Numbered from the stretch's first letter, positions 9,288 through 19,753 are shown. The stretch is DNA of 64,000 bases from Palsa-1392 sp036490335 (GCA_036490335.1 DASXEB010000004.1:186001-250000), one strand, 5' to 3'. Numbers and translations are program-made. Notes: a model not told the origin generated them from the sequence alone.

Positions 9288-9620
9288 CTAACTGGCCCGC
9301 GTCTTTGGCCTGCTTGCGGCATGACCGTTCTGGGCGTTGACGCCGCGGTTTACATTATCCCGGCGCAGCGGAATGCGAAAGGCGGCTGAGTCCGGTTGTA
9401 ACTCATAAGTCCGTAGGTGCCGATTAGAGATAAACCAGATTTCGTTCTCGTTATTGGAGAGGACAAGGAAAGCTTCGCCGCTTTCGGAAAGCGAAAACGC
9501 TCCGAGCACGAGATAGGCGGTTTCCCGGTCGAATCCATGTTGCAAGGGTCGCGGCATCGGCGCCAGCTCGGTCTCGAGCTGTTCAATCATTACGTATAAT
9601 CCTGGCTGGAAATAGATCAT
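9288..9620 (-). CDS. Hypothetical protein
   Basis: A 110-residue frame whose middle (TAYLVLGAFSLSESGEAFLVLSNNENEIWFISNRHLRTYEL) looks like a compact beta-rich domain with ordinary composition, so coding is plausible. No family is recognised. The last 25 residues are basic and low in structure. Convergent with the gene ending at 9267; a long-form motif (9271-9286) lies between them. Met11 (9590) is an alternative start. Confidence 0.5.
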   Translation of the reverse strand: MIYFQPGLYVMIEQLETELAPMPRPLQHGFDRETAYLVLGAFSLSESGEAFLVLSNNENEIWFISNRHLRTYELQPDSAAFRIPLRRDNVNRGVNAQNGHAASRPKTRAS

Positions 9621-9656
9621 TCACTTTCCTATCGTCGTTCAAGAATACCGTGGCCG

Positions 9657-10487
9657 TCACAAGTAATCGCGTAAAGGTTTGGGTCTTCCTGGAAGCATCA
9701 TCATTCCCGCGCGGGCAAGCACGGCGCCGAGCACCAGTGCGCCGCCAAGAATCGCCCAATGACCTGGTCGTTCGCCGAGCGCGAGCATGACCCAGAGCGG
9801 ATTCAGCACTGGCTCAAGCAATGGGATAAGTGTCGCTTCGAGTGCGGTGACATATTTGATCGCCGTCGCATAAAGGACGTAAGGCAATCCGAGCTGGAAC
9901 ACACCGAGCGCGAGCAATCGCCACATGACAGCTTCGCCGAGGTGTTGCTGAAAGATAAAAGGCAGACCTCCGAGCGCGACGATCAGGTTTCCGAGGATGA
10001 TACTCGCCGCGGGCGAACCGGCCTTTTCCTTGCGCAGACAAAGAGCGACCGACGCGAAGGCAAGTCCGCTTCCAAGTGCGATGATGTTCCCCCAAAAACC
10101 GGTGACTGTGAGCCGATCGCAAAAGAAAAGCGCGATACCAGCCAGTGCCACAGTTATAACTAACCAGTCTAAGTGTGAAGCGCGTTCGGCGAGATACCAG
10201 CGACCTAGCAGCGCCACGTAAATCGGCGCCGTGTATTGCAGAAAGATGGCGTTGGCCGCGGTCGTCATCCGCGTGGCAAAAACAAATAGCGCCACCGTTC
10301 CGGCATACCCAACCGCGCCGCCAATCTGGGCACGGGAAAAGGTGAATCGTGGCCGACCCGTGCAAAGCAGCAGCACCGGAATGGCAATGGCGCTGCGTCC
10401 GCCGGAAATCGCCATCGGCGGCCAGGCGATGGATTTGATCAGGACCCCGCCGAAGCTCCAGCACAATGCCGCCAGAAGAAGGAGCAA
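9657..10487 (-). CDS. EamA/DMT-family permease
   Basis: A 276-residue polytopic inner-membrane protein with about ten hydrophobic helices in two EamA halves; GGRSAIAIPVLLL and the second-half PLLEPVLNPLWVMLALGE are typical of DMT drug/metabolite exporters. The substrate cannot be inferred. The start is uncertain: the frame begins with TTG at 10487 and stays open upstream across a motif variant read as LTSIRHA. It lies 35 bp downstream of the lipoprotein gene on the same strand and may be cotranscribed. Confidence 0.82.
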   Translation of the reverse strand: MLLLLAALCWSFGGVLIKSIAWPPMAISGGRSAIAIPVLLLCTGRPRFTFSRAQIGGAVGYAGTVALFVFATRMTTAANAIFLQYTAPIYVALLGRWYLAERASHLDWLVITVALAGIALFFCDRLTVTGFWGNIIALGSGLAFASVALCLRKEKAGSPAASIILGNLIVALGGLPFIFQQHLGEAVMWRLLALGVFQLGLPYVLYATAIKYVTALEATLIPLLEPVLNPLWVMLALGERPGHWAILGGALVLGAVLARAGMMMLPGRPKPLRDYL

Positions 10488-10522
10488 AGGTGGGAGAAAC
10501 GCCGCGGCATGCCTTATACTCG

Positions 10523-10903
10523 TTAGTCTCGCAGGAGATAGCTCGCTCGGGCGAGATTGCCGACATGGACGAGCCCGCCATACCAGTAGATATAGCCGCG
10601 CAACGCTCGCCGGCCCGACTTGGGAAGATAAAGGCCTCCATCGAGAAAGAGCGGACCGTTGACTGTGTTTTCCAGAATCTTTGCGGGGGCGTGATAGAAA
10701 AAGCCGGCATCATCTTCGGCCGCCAGCTCGTAGGTCCCATTGGGAAAGTGCAGCGTCGCGACTTGAGTCTCATATCTTAACTCGAGGCAGCGCCGCGCGC
10801 CTGTCGGCGATGTCTGATCGATAGCGCGATAATTCCGGTCGCCGGCGCAGCCCGCGCAGCCGAATACGGTGGCAAGAGCAAGAACGAACAGGATGGGTTT
10901 CAT
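10523..10903 (-). CDS. Putative lipoprotein, unknown function
   Basis: A 126-residue protein with a lipoprotein-type signal (MKPILFVLALATVFGCAGC, two candidate lipobox cysteines). The mature part is beta-rich (LELRYETQVATLHFPNGTYEL, RRALRGYIYWYGG) and matches no family I know. The stop TAA is inside a motif variant (GACTAACGA). Confidence 0.65.
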   Translation of the reverse strand: MKPILFVLALATVFGCAGCAGDRNYRAIDQTSPTGARRCLELRYETQVATLHFPNGTYELAAEDDAGFFYHAPAKILENTVNGPLFLDGGLYLPKSGRRALRGYIYWYGGLVHVGNLARASYLLRD

Positions 10904-10990
10904 CCATTACTCTTCGCCGAAAAGCGAGAACGCCAAATCAGAAAAAGCGCCATCAAACAATGGCATGAGTTCTCGCACAGGCCAATATGC

Positions 10991-11458
10991 ATGAACTTGC
11001 ATATCGATGGAGACCGAATCGAGAAGGAAGCAGGAGTAAAAGCGCCGCGAGCGCGGGTCTGGCGCGCGCTTGCGGATTACCGTGAATTTGGTGCCTGGTT
11101 TCGAGTGAAGCTCGACGCGCCCTTTGTCGCGGGCCAACTCACGAGCGGTCACGCGACTTATCGGGGATACGAACACCTGCGGATGGAAATTATTGTCCAA
11201 ACAATGGAGCCGGAGAAGTATTTTTCCTTCACCTGGCATCCCTACGCGATAGAGCCGAATGTTGATTACTCCTAGGAAACACCGACCTTGGTCGAGTTTC
11301 ATCTCAAAGATACGGCGGCGGGCACTCTCGTGAAAGTTATCGAATCCGGTTTCAGCAAAATTCCCGCTTATCGGCGTGCTGAGGCGTTCCGGAAGAACTC
11401 CGAGGGATGGTCGGAACAGTTGAAAAACATCGAGGATGATGTTGAAAAAAGCTCCTAA
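10991..11458 (+). pseudogene. SRPBCC/AHSA1-like protein interrupted by TAG
   Basis: The frame from 10991 encodes an AHSA1/START-like domain (VKAPRARVWRALADYREFGAWF, SFTWHPYAIEP) but stops at TAG 11273-11275. The same frame then continues for 60 codons with the expected rest of the domain (TPTLVEFHLKDTAAGTLVKV, FRKNSEGWSEQLKNIE) to TAA at 11456-11458. A single substitution, for instance CAG to TAG, explains this. These proteins often accompany ArsR regulators, as here. Loss of function is likely unless readthrough or sequencing error applies. Confidence 0.78.
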
Positions 11459-11813
11459 CCTTGTTACCTCGCCACGGCTTTGGCGGTGGCACGCACCGAT
11501 CTTTGCCGCGCTGGGCGATGAGACTCGATTATCCCTGCTTGCAAGACTTAGCGCCGGGACACCGCGCTCCATTTCTCAGCTAGCCGAAGGCTCGGCGATG
11601 ACTCGACAGGGGATCACCGCGCATCTGCGCGCGTTGGAAAAGGCCGGCTTGGTGTGAAGTGAGATGATCGGCCGCGATTGTCTCTTCGAACTCGCGCCCG
11701 AGTCGCTCGCGGAAAGTCGAGAACTCCTTGACCTGATCGCGCAACAATGGGCGGACGCGCTTGATCGAGTGAAGGAGTTTGTCGAAAGGGATGAAAAGCG
11801 ATCGAAGAGTTAG
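11436..11813 (+). pseudogene. ArsR-family regulator interrupted by TGA
   Basis: The frame from 11436 encodes a winged helix of the ArsR type (PIFAALGDETRLSLLARLS, SISQLAEGSAMTRQGITAHL, RALEKAGLV), then TGA at 11655-11657 where the family has Arg. The same frame resumes with MIGRDCLFELAPESLAESRE and a C-terminal helix to TAG at 11811-11813. A CGA to TGA transition explains the stop. The stop lies before the wing, so the truncated product probably cannot bind DNA. The start overlaps the end of the SRPBCC frame, as in a coupled two-gene unit. Confidence 0.78.
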
Positions 11814-12488
11814 ATAACTCGCCCGCGGGATGACTCACCCGATCGCGCGCGGACTAGTTCGATCGTTAGCCAACCGGAAGGGCCGCGACAACGGAAAAGA
11901 TAGCTTCAGGCCGGGATTCAAACGACGAAACGACGCCGTGGAGCAACTTAGTTAAGCCGCAAGCGCAGGTATTCGGTGGCGAAATCACCCGGCGGCGGGT
12001 CTGATTTACGGTTGTAAAAAAAGTCGCTCGAAACTTGATTTTTTTCTTTGACGGGAGGCGGAATTCGATTAGTTTGTCGACCCGCGTTATTAGCGGTCTC
12101 GTGATTTACGAGGTTGTTCTTCGTTGGCTCAAGGCGGGCCAGTTGTTCGTTTGATCGAATGACTGGCTTGATTGTGCCCGGGAAGGGCGAGCGATCTTTG
12201 ACAGTGCAATTCTGGTTTCGTCATCACGACGGAATTTTTATACGAACGAAATCAGAAGGTAGAAGTCAGCGAAAATTGAATTGTGCGTTATACGTCGAGT
12301 TTCTTTGATTAAAAATTTTCCCGAACCGGCTCTTCGGAGCCGCAAGGGAATCTCAATTAAGTAAGATCGGACGAACCTGCCTCGGCCCACGGGCTGAGAG
12401 CAGGCAAGAATGGTCAGAAATAGTCGGTCCTTTAGCGAGGACCGGCGCAAACTTTGTCCGGTGTCAGCAATGACGCCGGCTCCAAAAT
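11814..12488 (+). promoter_or_regulatory. 16S rRNA upstream/leader region
   Basis: No credible gene in this 675-bp stretch. Two TCTTTGAC elements (12046-12052 and about 12194-12200) resemble the -35 region seen upstream of tuf; the first is followed about 16 bp later by TAGTTT, so one or two promoters are likely but unproven. Nearer the gene are small hairpins (CGGCTCTTCGGAGCCG at about 12329, CGGTCCTTTAGCGAGGACCG at about 12425) expected of a leader processed by RNases. No CCTAACGA motif occurs here. Confidence 0.4.
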
Positions 12489-12489
12489 T

Positions 12490-14062
<1,573 letters not shown>

Positions 14063-14251
14063 ATTCTTTCACCGAGAGATAGGCTTCGGCTTAACTCGAA
14101 GAGTGATTTGAATAGGTCGACGACTAACCCTGAAATCCTTCGGGATTCCAGACATGTCGTTAAGTCCTTAACAAGGAAACACGTTAAGGCTCAGAGATTA
14201 TCGAAACGGTAACGCACAATTCAGTTTTTGTTTGATTGCTGACACTTTGAA

Positions 14252-14285
14252 AATGCCGGACGGCTCGCTGTCCGGCATTTTTATT
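14252..14285 (+). terminator. Intrinsic terminator after 16S rRNA
   Basis: A 9-bp perfect stem (ATGCCGGAC / GTCCGGCAT, 14253-14261 and 14270-14278) with an 8-nt loop is followed by a T-rich tract. It lies about 200 bp after the 16S 3' end and before tRNA-Ala, so 16S appears to end as its own transcript. Confidence 0.85.
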
Positions 14286-14328
14286 TACAAACTCAAGCTG
14301 TCATCCGAGATTCGGACTCCCGGCGCAC

Positions 14329-14401
14329 GGGGGCATAGCTCAGTTGGTAGAGCGCCAGCTTTGCAAGCTGGATGTCAGGGGTTCGAATCCCCTTGCCTCC
14401 A
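14329..14401 (+). tRNA. tRNA-Ala (TGC)
   Basis: 73-nt cloverleaf: acceptor GGGGGCA/TGCCTCC, D-arm GCTCAGTTGGTAGAGC, anticodon stem CCAGC/GCTGG with loop TTTGCAA (anticodon TGC), T-arm AGGGGTTCGAATCCCCT, discriminator A. CCA is not encoded. In most bacteria this tRNA sits in the 16S-23S spacer; here it lies downstream of a terminator with no 23S following. Confidence 0.95.
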
Positions 14402-14442
14402 ATTCCTCGGCAAGGCTCCCCCCGCGTCGCGCGAAGACTGAC

Positions 14443-15897
14443 TTACTTAGCCTTGATCAGAGTTGCGCTATTGAGATCGAGATCATTCTGCTCGATCACC
14501 TGCACGTCGTTAATCTTACTCTTAAGCGCATTCAGAAAGTCCGAGGCCTTTCCGACAACAATCAGGCTTGTTGCCGTCGACAGGTCTTTCTTGGCAAAGG
14601 TTGTGACATCGTTCGTCGTCACGGCATCGATCGATGGAATGTATTTATCCAGCGTATCGAGCGGGAGATTGTAAGTTGCCAAGTCCGATATCTCTGAGAG
14701 ATAGCCTTGGTTAGTCTCAAGCGCTCGCGCGTAACGACCCGTCAAAACCGCCTGTCGCGATTTTAACTCTTCGCCCTCGACCGGATCGCTGACCAGCGTC
14801 TTTAGCTCTGACTCCATCAGCGTCGCAACCTCCGCGGCGGATTGATTCTTAGTCTGCGCAGAAGCTACGAAAGGTCCTATCCCGCGCCGCGGATCGATCG
14901 AGCTACCGGCGCCGTAACTCAGGCCACGTTTGATCCGAATCTCTCGATTAAGCCGAGAGATAAAGCCGTTGCCGAGCGCCGCATTAGCCACGAGCGCCGA
15001 GTAATAGTCCGGCGAGTCGCGTTTGATGCCTGGCTTCGCCAGAGTCACCGCTGCCTGTCCTGCATCCGGCATGTCGATCACAACATTCTCGGGTTTCCAA
15101 TTAGCAGCGCCGGATGAGATAGACTCGTTAGGTAAAGGTCCGCTGCCTTTCCAATCGCCAAAGAACTTCTCCGCGAGAGCCTTCCCTTGATCAAGGGTAA
15201 TGTCACCGACCAGAATGAAGGCAGCATTCTGCGGCGAGTAGTATTGCTGATATAACTTAACAATGTCGTCCCGGTTGATCGCGTGAATCGATTCCATGGT
15301 TCCGTTCGCAGCATGGCCATAAGCACCGGACCCAAAGACAACCCGCTCGGTCACGAACCGCGCAAGCGAGCCCGGCTGTTGCAGCGAGACGCGCAGACCG
15401 TCGAGACGCTGACTCTTCAAACGATCGATTTCCTCCTGCTTAAACGCCGGATGTCGCACCACGTCCGCGAGAATTTTCAAGGCGGCGTCAGCTTTATCAG
15501 ACATGACAACGACACTGGCAGCGGAAGCGTCCCAGCCCGCGCCGGAATCGATCGAACCGCCTAACGACTCAATGGCGCGGGCGATTTCCGGCGCCGACAT
15601 CTTGTCGGTTCCCTTGGTCAGTAAATCACTCGTTAGGCTGGCAGTGCCGGCGAGATTCTGCGGATCAACTTCTGCGCCGTTGCGGATCAGAACCTGCGCG
15701 GCGAGGAGCGGCAAATCGGGGCGTGTCGCCACGATCACGCGCAGGCCGTTTTCCAACTTGGTTTCCTGCGGGGTGATGAATTTCGTTTCGTGTTTGGCCG
15801 AAGGAGCTGGCGGCGAATTGACAGCGGCAATCGCCCAAGCCGATGCAGTTGTCGTTAGGCTAACCAACGCGATGAGAAAATTTAAGGACCGTTTCAT
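14443..15897 (-). CDS. M16-family peptidase, non-catalytic partner subunit
   Basis: A 484-residue exported protein (signal MKRSLNFLIALVSLTTTASAWA) with two M16 modules. The first lacks the zinc motif HxxEH: the matching place reads GTASLTSDLLTKGT. This is the usual pattern of the inactive partner in two-gene M16 pairs. The R/Y pair typical of the C-terminal module is visible as NREIRIKRGLSYG. The start ATG overlaps the stop of the upstream catalytic gene by one base (15897), implying translational coupling and probable heterodimer formation in the periplasm. It contains motif copies at 15125, 15560, 15630 and 15852. Confidence 0.9.
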   Translation of the reverse strand: MKRSLNFLIALVSLTTTASAWAIAAVNSPPAPSAKHETKFITPQETKLENGLRVIVATRPDLPLLAAQVLIRNGAEVDPQNLAGTASLTSDLLTKGTDKMSAPEIARAIESLGGSIDSGAGWDASAASVVVMSDKADAALKILADVVRHPAFKQEEIDRLKSQRLDGLRVSLQQPGSLARFVTERVVFGSGAYGHAANGTMESIHAINRDDIVKLYQQYYSPQNAAFILVGDITLDQGKALAEKFFGDWKGSGPLPNESISSGAANWKPENVVIDMPDAGQAAVTLAKPGIKRDSPDYYSALVANAALGNGFISRLNREIRIKRGLSYGAGSSIDPRRGIGPFVASAQTKNQSAAEVATLMESELKTLVSDPVEGEELKSRQAVLTGRYARALETNQGYLSEISDLATYNLPLDTLDKYIPSIDAVTTNDVTTFAKKDLSTATSLIVVGKASDFLNALKSKINDVQVIEQNDLDLNSATLIKAK

Positions 15898-17306
15898 TAG
15901 GATTTCTTTGCCTCCTTCTTCTCCGCGGCGGCCTTCATCGCCTGAGGTAAGAATTCAATCGTCACCTTCTTTTTTCCGGCGAGGTAGCGATTCAAGACTT
16001 CTTTGATTTGCGCGGGCGTCACGGTTTCGAGTTTGGCGAAATCGGTATTCACCCGGTCCGGGTTGCCGTAGATGACAGCGGCCTCGCCGAGCGCGCTCGC
16101 CTTGCCGTTGTCGGTTTCCCGCTGGAGCAGTTTGCCGGTCAGAAACTGGTTCTTTGCCTTGGCCAGCTCCGCCGGCGTCACGCCGTTTTTGAGCACGTTT
16201 TCAAGTTGAGCGTTGAAGGATTTCTCCGCGGTCGCGGGCGATTTCCCGCTGGCGAGAATTATCCGCGCGGTCAACAGGCCGAGGTCTTCGTGCAGGTTGG
16301 CATCGAAGGAAACCTGTTGCGCGATCTGTTGTTGGTAAACGAGCGCCTGATAAAGCCGCGACGATTCGCCGCCGGCTAGAATCTCCGCGGCCAACTCCAG
16401 GGCGGGTTCGTCATCGCTGCGAACGGAGGGAGCGAGCCATGTGATTGCGACCGCCGGAAGCGGCGCTTTGGGACTGTATTCGATCAACTCCTTCTCATTT
16501 TGGCGCGGCGGTTCTTTCACCGTCACGCGCGGGATCTTATCGTTAGGCTTTTTCACCGCACCGAAATATTTTTCGATCCAGTTGTGGAGTTCGTTAGGTT
16601 GAAAATCGCCTACCACGATCAGGGTGGCGTTATCCGGGCGGTAGAAAGTGGAATGAAATGCGCGCACTTCCGGCAGCTTGGCCGCATTCAGATCCGCGAT
16701 GCTCCCGATGGTCGGCCGTTTGTATGGATGGACCGCGTAGGAATTGCGGATCGTGTCGAGAAAGAATTCCCCGTAAGGATTGGCCGCGATCCGCTGCCGA
16801 TACTCCTCTTCCACGACGTCGCGTTCGGAGTTGAAATTCGCCAGCGTGATCGCGAGCGAGGACATCCGCTCCGCTTCCGCCCAGAGGATCGGCTCGAGAT
16901 AATTTGACGGCACGACCTCGTGATAAACCGTCACGTCTTCGGCGGTGTAGGCGTTGTTTTCGCCGCCGACGTTTTCGGTCAACTCATCGATCGTGTCGGG
17001 CGTGAGATGGTCGTTGCCTTTGAACATCAGATGCTCGAAAAGATGGGCGAAACCGCTCCGATCTTTCGGGTCGTCCTTGGAGCCGACGTGATACCAGACC
17101 TGCACCGCGACGGTCGGCGTGGAATGATCTTCGACCGAGTAAACCTGCAATCCGTTAGGCAAAGTCTCGTGCTGGAAATGCAACGGTGGAACGGAGACTC
17201 CGGGTTTCGCCGGCTCCGGCGCGGCCGCCTTTCCGGTGGAAACAAGCGCAGCGAAGACGACGGCGAGAGCGAGCGGGAATTTCACGATTGGTTCGACAGC
17301 ATACAC
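15897..17306 (-). CDS. M16-family zinc peptidase, catalytic subunit
   Basis: A roughly 469-residue exported metallopeptidase (pitrilysin/processing-protease family). The inverted zinc motif HLFEH lies at residues 88-92 of the longest form, with the downstream glutamate in the ENNAYTAEDVTVYHE region and following helix. It cleaves peptides, probably with the inactive partner encoded immediately downstream. The start is uncertain: GTG at 17306, or GTG at 17285 which begins directly at the signal peptide (KFPLALAVVFAALVSTGKA). No ATG or Shine-Dalgarno is available. Motif copies at 16540 and 16591. Confidence 0.92.
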   Translation of the reverse strand: MYAVEPIVKFPLALAVVFAALVSTGKAAAPEPAKPGVSVPPLHFQHETLPNGLQVYSVEDHSTPTVAVQVWYHVGSKDDPKDRSGFAHLFEHLMFKGNDHLTPDTIDELTENVGGENNAYTAEDVTVYHEVVPSNYLEPILWAEAERMSSLAITLANFNSERDVVEEEYRQRIAANPYGEFFLDTIRNSYAVHPYKRPTIGSIADLNAAKLPEVRAFHSTFYRPDNATLIVVGDFQPNELHNWIEKYFGAVKKPNDKIPRVTVKEPPRQNEKELIEYSPKAPLPAVAITWLAPSVRSDDEPALELAAEILAGGESSRLYQALVYQQQIAQQVSFDANLHEDLGLLTARIILASGKSPATAEKSFNAQLENVLKNGVTPAELAKAKNQFLTGKLLQRETDNGKASALGEAAVIYGNPDRVNTDFAKLETVTPAQIKEVLNRYLAGKKKVTIEFLPQAMKAAAEKKEAKKS

Positions 17307-17383
17307 GACGATCCGTTGAGATGAATCGGGGAATCGCGGTTGCGCGGGTCGGCAGTTTCCACTACAGAATACTTCCTTTTCCC

Positions 17384-17457
17384 GGGCCTGTAGCTCAGCT
17401 GGTTAGAGCATGCGCTTGATAAGCGCAGGGTCAAAGGTTCAAATCCTTTCAGGCCCA
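17384..17457 (+). tRNA. tRNA-Ile (GAT)
   Basis: 74-nt cloverleaf: acceptor GGGCCTG/CAGGCCC, anticodon stem TGCGC/GCGCA with loop TTGATAA (anticodon GAT), T-arm AAAGGTTCAAATCCTTT, discriminator A. Usually found next to tRNA-Ala in the rRNA spacer; here the two are separated by the M16 pair on the opposite strand. The 3' end of the convergent VanZ-like frame overlaps it by 19 bp. Confidence 0.95.
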
Positions 17458-17939
17458 GTTCCCGCCGGCGTGATCTCGTCTCCTAACGAACCGTTTTTTC
17501 CCCGGCGCGTCAGCCACAAATGCACGACGCGACAGATCAGAATCCCGACCGCCGCGCCGCACGCGTCGATGCCGACATCGCCTAACGACGAGGTGCGCGA
17601 AGGCACAAAGCGCTGGTGATATTCGTCCGTCGCCGCGAAAATAATCGCGGGCAGAAACGCCATCGCCGCCCGCCGCCAGAAACCGTCGATCGCTTCGTGC
17701 AGCGCTCGAAAAAGCAGGCCGGTCAGAATCGCGTACTCGGTCACATGCGCCGCTTTTCGCACGAGCAAATGCACAAACGCGATCGTTGCCGGCGACATGT
17801 CCGGCTTCAGCCAGAGGAGCAGCGGCGTGATCAGGCGCGACGTGTGTTCGGCCGACAAAGCATCCGTCGAGCCGACAAACATGAGCGACATCCAGAGCGC
17901 GACCGGCAGCCAGGCCTTGAGCAAAGCGCGAAATTTCAA
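17439..17939 (-). CDS. VanZ-like family membrane protein
   Basis: A 166-residue protein with four hydrophobic segments and the VanZ-family signatures KAAHVTEYAILTGLL, DEYHQRFVPSRTSSLGD and DACGAAVG. VanZ confers low-level teicoplanin resistance in one system, but most family members are uncharacterised envelope proteins. The frame ends inside the tRNA-Ile gene on the other strand, so its last seven or so residues are encoded by tRNA complement. Two motif copies (17482, 17581) lie in frame. Confidence 0.8.
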   Translation of the reverse strand: MKFRALLKAWLPVALWMSLMFVGSTDALSAEHTSRLITPLLLWLKPDMSPATIAFVHLLVRKAAHVTEYAILTGLLFRALHEAIDGFWRRAAMAFLPAIIFAATDEYHQRFVPSRTSSLGDVGIDACGAAVGILICRVVHLWLTRRGKNGSLGDEITPAGTGPERI

Positions 17940-18005
17940 GAGCGCATTCTAAGCTGCCGCGCATGTCTGACAAACCAGCCGGCGCGGTTTAGTCTCGCGA
18001 CGAAA

Positions 18006-18956
18006 ATGGGGAAAGCCGAGACGGAGCCGCTGCTTTTCGAGCCGCTTTTTCGCGAGCGTGTCTGGGGCGGCCGTCGTCTCGAGAAACTTTTTGGAAAAAA
18101 GCTTCCGCCCGGGAAAAGCATCGGCGAATCGTGGGAAATCGTCGATCGCGCCGATGCTCAGAGCATCGTTAGGCAGGGCGAATTGCGCGGCCGGACCTTG
18201 CACGAATTGTGGACCGAACATCGTGCCGAAATTTTTGGCGAAGGTTTGATCGACGCGCCGCGCTTTCCGATTTTCGCCAAGCTGCTCGACGCGCGCGAAA
18301 AACTTTCCCTCCAGGTTCATCCGCCGGCGGAAGTCGCGAGTTCGTTAGGCGGAGAAGCAAAAACGGAAATGTGGTTCCTGCTCGAAGCCGATCCCGGCGC
18401 CGAACTCTTCGTCGGTTTGCGGCGCGGAATTTCCCGCGCGCAATTCGAACGGGCGATCGCGAGCGGCGAACTCGCGCGCTGCCTGAATCGCGTCGCAGCG
18501 AAAAAGGACGACGTTTTCTTTGTGCCGAGCGGCCGGCTGCACGCCATCGGCGGCGGCAATTTGATTGTTGAGATTCAACAAAACAGCGACACGACTTACC
18601 GCGTTTTCGATTGGAACCGTCGCGACGAAAATGGACAATCGCGCACACTTCACCTCGAGGACGCGATGCGCGCGATCAACTTCCACGATCACGAGCCCGC
18701 GCCGATTCAGCCTGACGATGAGCTGCTCGTGACGTCGGCGGATTTTGCGGTCGAAAAGTGGGACTTGAAAACCGCGCGCCGTGCCTCCGACCTGCGCGAG
18801 TTCGCAATTTTTGTCTGCTTAAGCGGCGAGTTCGAAGTCGGGGACGAGCAGATTCGCCGCGGAGAATTTTTTCTCACGCCGGCGTTTGCGCACGAGATGA
18901 AATTAAGACCGATGACGCCGAGCGCAAGCGTGCTGCGCGTCACTTCGCCTCGTTAG
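18006..18956 (+). CDS. manA: Mannose-6-phosphate isomerase, class I
   Basis: A 316-residue cupin-fold zinc enzyme converting mannose-6-phosphate and fructose-6-phosphate, feeding GDP-mannose synthesis. Its length matches the short, Bacillus-like form. Visible ligands are His in LQVHPP, Glu in KTEMWFLLEA and His in PSGRLHAIGGG; the substrate-binding QQNSDTTYRVFDW is intact. The start at 18006 gives MGKAETEPLLFEPLF; the frame is open further upstream over the VanZ antisense and is not coding there. The stop TAG lies in a TCGTTAGG motif (18951-18958), and two more copies are in frame at 18166 and 18342. Confidence 0.92.
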   Translation: MGKAETEPLLFEPLFRERVWGGRRLEKLFGKKLPPGKSIGESWEIVDRADAQSIVRQGELRGRTLHELWTEHRAEIFGEGLIDAPRFPIFAKLLDAREKLSLQVHPPAEVASSLGGEAKTEMWFLLEADPGAELFVGLRRGISRAQFERAIASGELARCLNRVAAKKDDVFFVPSGRLHAIGGGNLIVEIQQNSDTTYRVFDWNRRDENGQSRTLHLEDAMRAINFHDHEPAPIQPDDELLVTSADFAVEKWDLKTARRASDLREFAIFVCLSGEFEVGDEQIRRGEFFLTPAFAHEMKLRPMTPSASVLRVTSPR

Positions 18957-18964
18957 GCCGGGGC

Positions 18965-19417
18965 TCAAATCGCAAGACCGGGAAGCCGCGGATCTTTGCC
19001 TAACGACTGCACGCCGTCGATTTTCCAGCCGTCGCGCTCCGCGCTGAAACTGTAAATGAACGGTTGCACCGAGCCGTCCGGCAAAGTGAGAAATACCTCG
19101 ACGAGCGCGGCTGCTCCGCTGACGTGCGGCGGACCAAAGTCAACCTGCGCCGGCTCGGTCATCGAACGGAAATCGCGGCGCACCATCGATTCGAACTGCG
19201 GGAGCGAAAATTTTTGCTGCACGATCGCCGCAGACCGGTGGTAAGCCGTGCGAAAATCAGCCGCGCGCAACGCGGCAAGCTGAAAGTTGACCACGGCAAA
19301 CAACTCGCGCGCGGGCGGCGCCGGGGTCCGCGTTCGCAATTCGCGCGTGACAAAGATCGCCGCGCCACAGAGGGCGAAGAAAAAAAGCAGCAGCGAAATT
19401 TTAACGAATCGAGGCAT
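18965..19417 (-). CDS. Exported protein, DUF4864-like
   Basis: A 150-residue protein with an N-terminal membrane anchor or signal (ISLLLFFFALCGAAIFV), then a helical segment (VVNFQLAALRAADFRTAYH) and a beta sheet (VEVFLTLPDGSVQPFIYSFSAERDGWKIDGV) resembling the NTF2-like/DUF4864 group. The assignment is by pattern only. The 24-bp spacer between the upstream DUF971 stop and this ATG is made almost wholly of two CCTAACGA copies (19417-19424, 19428-19435), the first sharing a base with the ATG. Confidence 0.65.
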   Translation of the reverse strand: MPRFVKISLLLFFFALCGAAIFVTRELRTRTPAPPARELFAVVNFQLAALRAADFRTAYHRSAAIVQQKFSLPQFESMVRRDFRSMTEPAQVDFGPPHVSGAAALVEVFLTLPDGSVQPFIYSFSAERDGWKIDGVQSLGKDPRLPGLAI

Positions 19418-19441
19418 CGTTAGGCACTCGTTAGGCGCACA

Positions 19442-19753
19442 TCAGGCTTCGCGCGCGGGATCGATCCGGCGCAGATAGTCGTAGCTGTAAAGGCCGGTGT
19501 TGTGGCCGTCGCCCCAGGTCGGCTGAAGGGCGTAGCCGCCGACGAGTCTCCAGCCTGTGAGCTCGAAACTTTGCGGCGTGTAATGCACTTCCGGGCGCAC
19601 GATTTCACCGAGCACGTCGGGCTCTCCCCCGCAGGCCGCGCACGGGCAGGCGCCGCGCAAAAGACGGAGCGGGAGAAAACTTTCCCTGGCGTCATTCCAT
19701 TGAATCGCAAGCTCGTTGCCGATCAGTTCGATGTTGTCCACGGACAGGCGCAT
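19442..19753 (-). CDS. DUF971 domain protein
   Basis: A 103-residue protein with the DUF971 pattern (IQWNDARESFLPLRLLRGACPCAACGGE ... GWRLVGGYALQPTWGDGHNTGLYSYDYLR), also found at the N-terminus of gamma-butyrobetaine hydroxylase. CPCAACGG may bind metal. Stand-alone copies have been linked to iron-sulfur assembly neighbourhoods but their role is unclear. The start at 19753 fits the family; 19768 would add five residues. Confidence 0.85.
   Translation of the reverse strand: MRLSVDNIELIGNELAIQWNDARESFLPLRLLRGACPCAACGGEPDVLGEIVRPEVHYTPQSFELTGWRLVGGYALQPTWGDGHNTGLYSYDYLRRIDPAREA

Noticed and set aside
11273..11657. Stop-codon recoding (selenocysteine or pyrrolysine) for the two in-frame stops
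   Set aside because: One is TAG and one TGA in unrelated families at non-catalytic positions, and no SECIS-like structure was seen; nonsense substitutions are simpler.
17616..18005. N-terminal extension of manA over the VanZ-like gene
   Set aside because: The extension is Arg-rich antisense of VanZ; family length and the ATG at 18006 support the shorter start.
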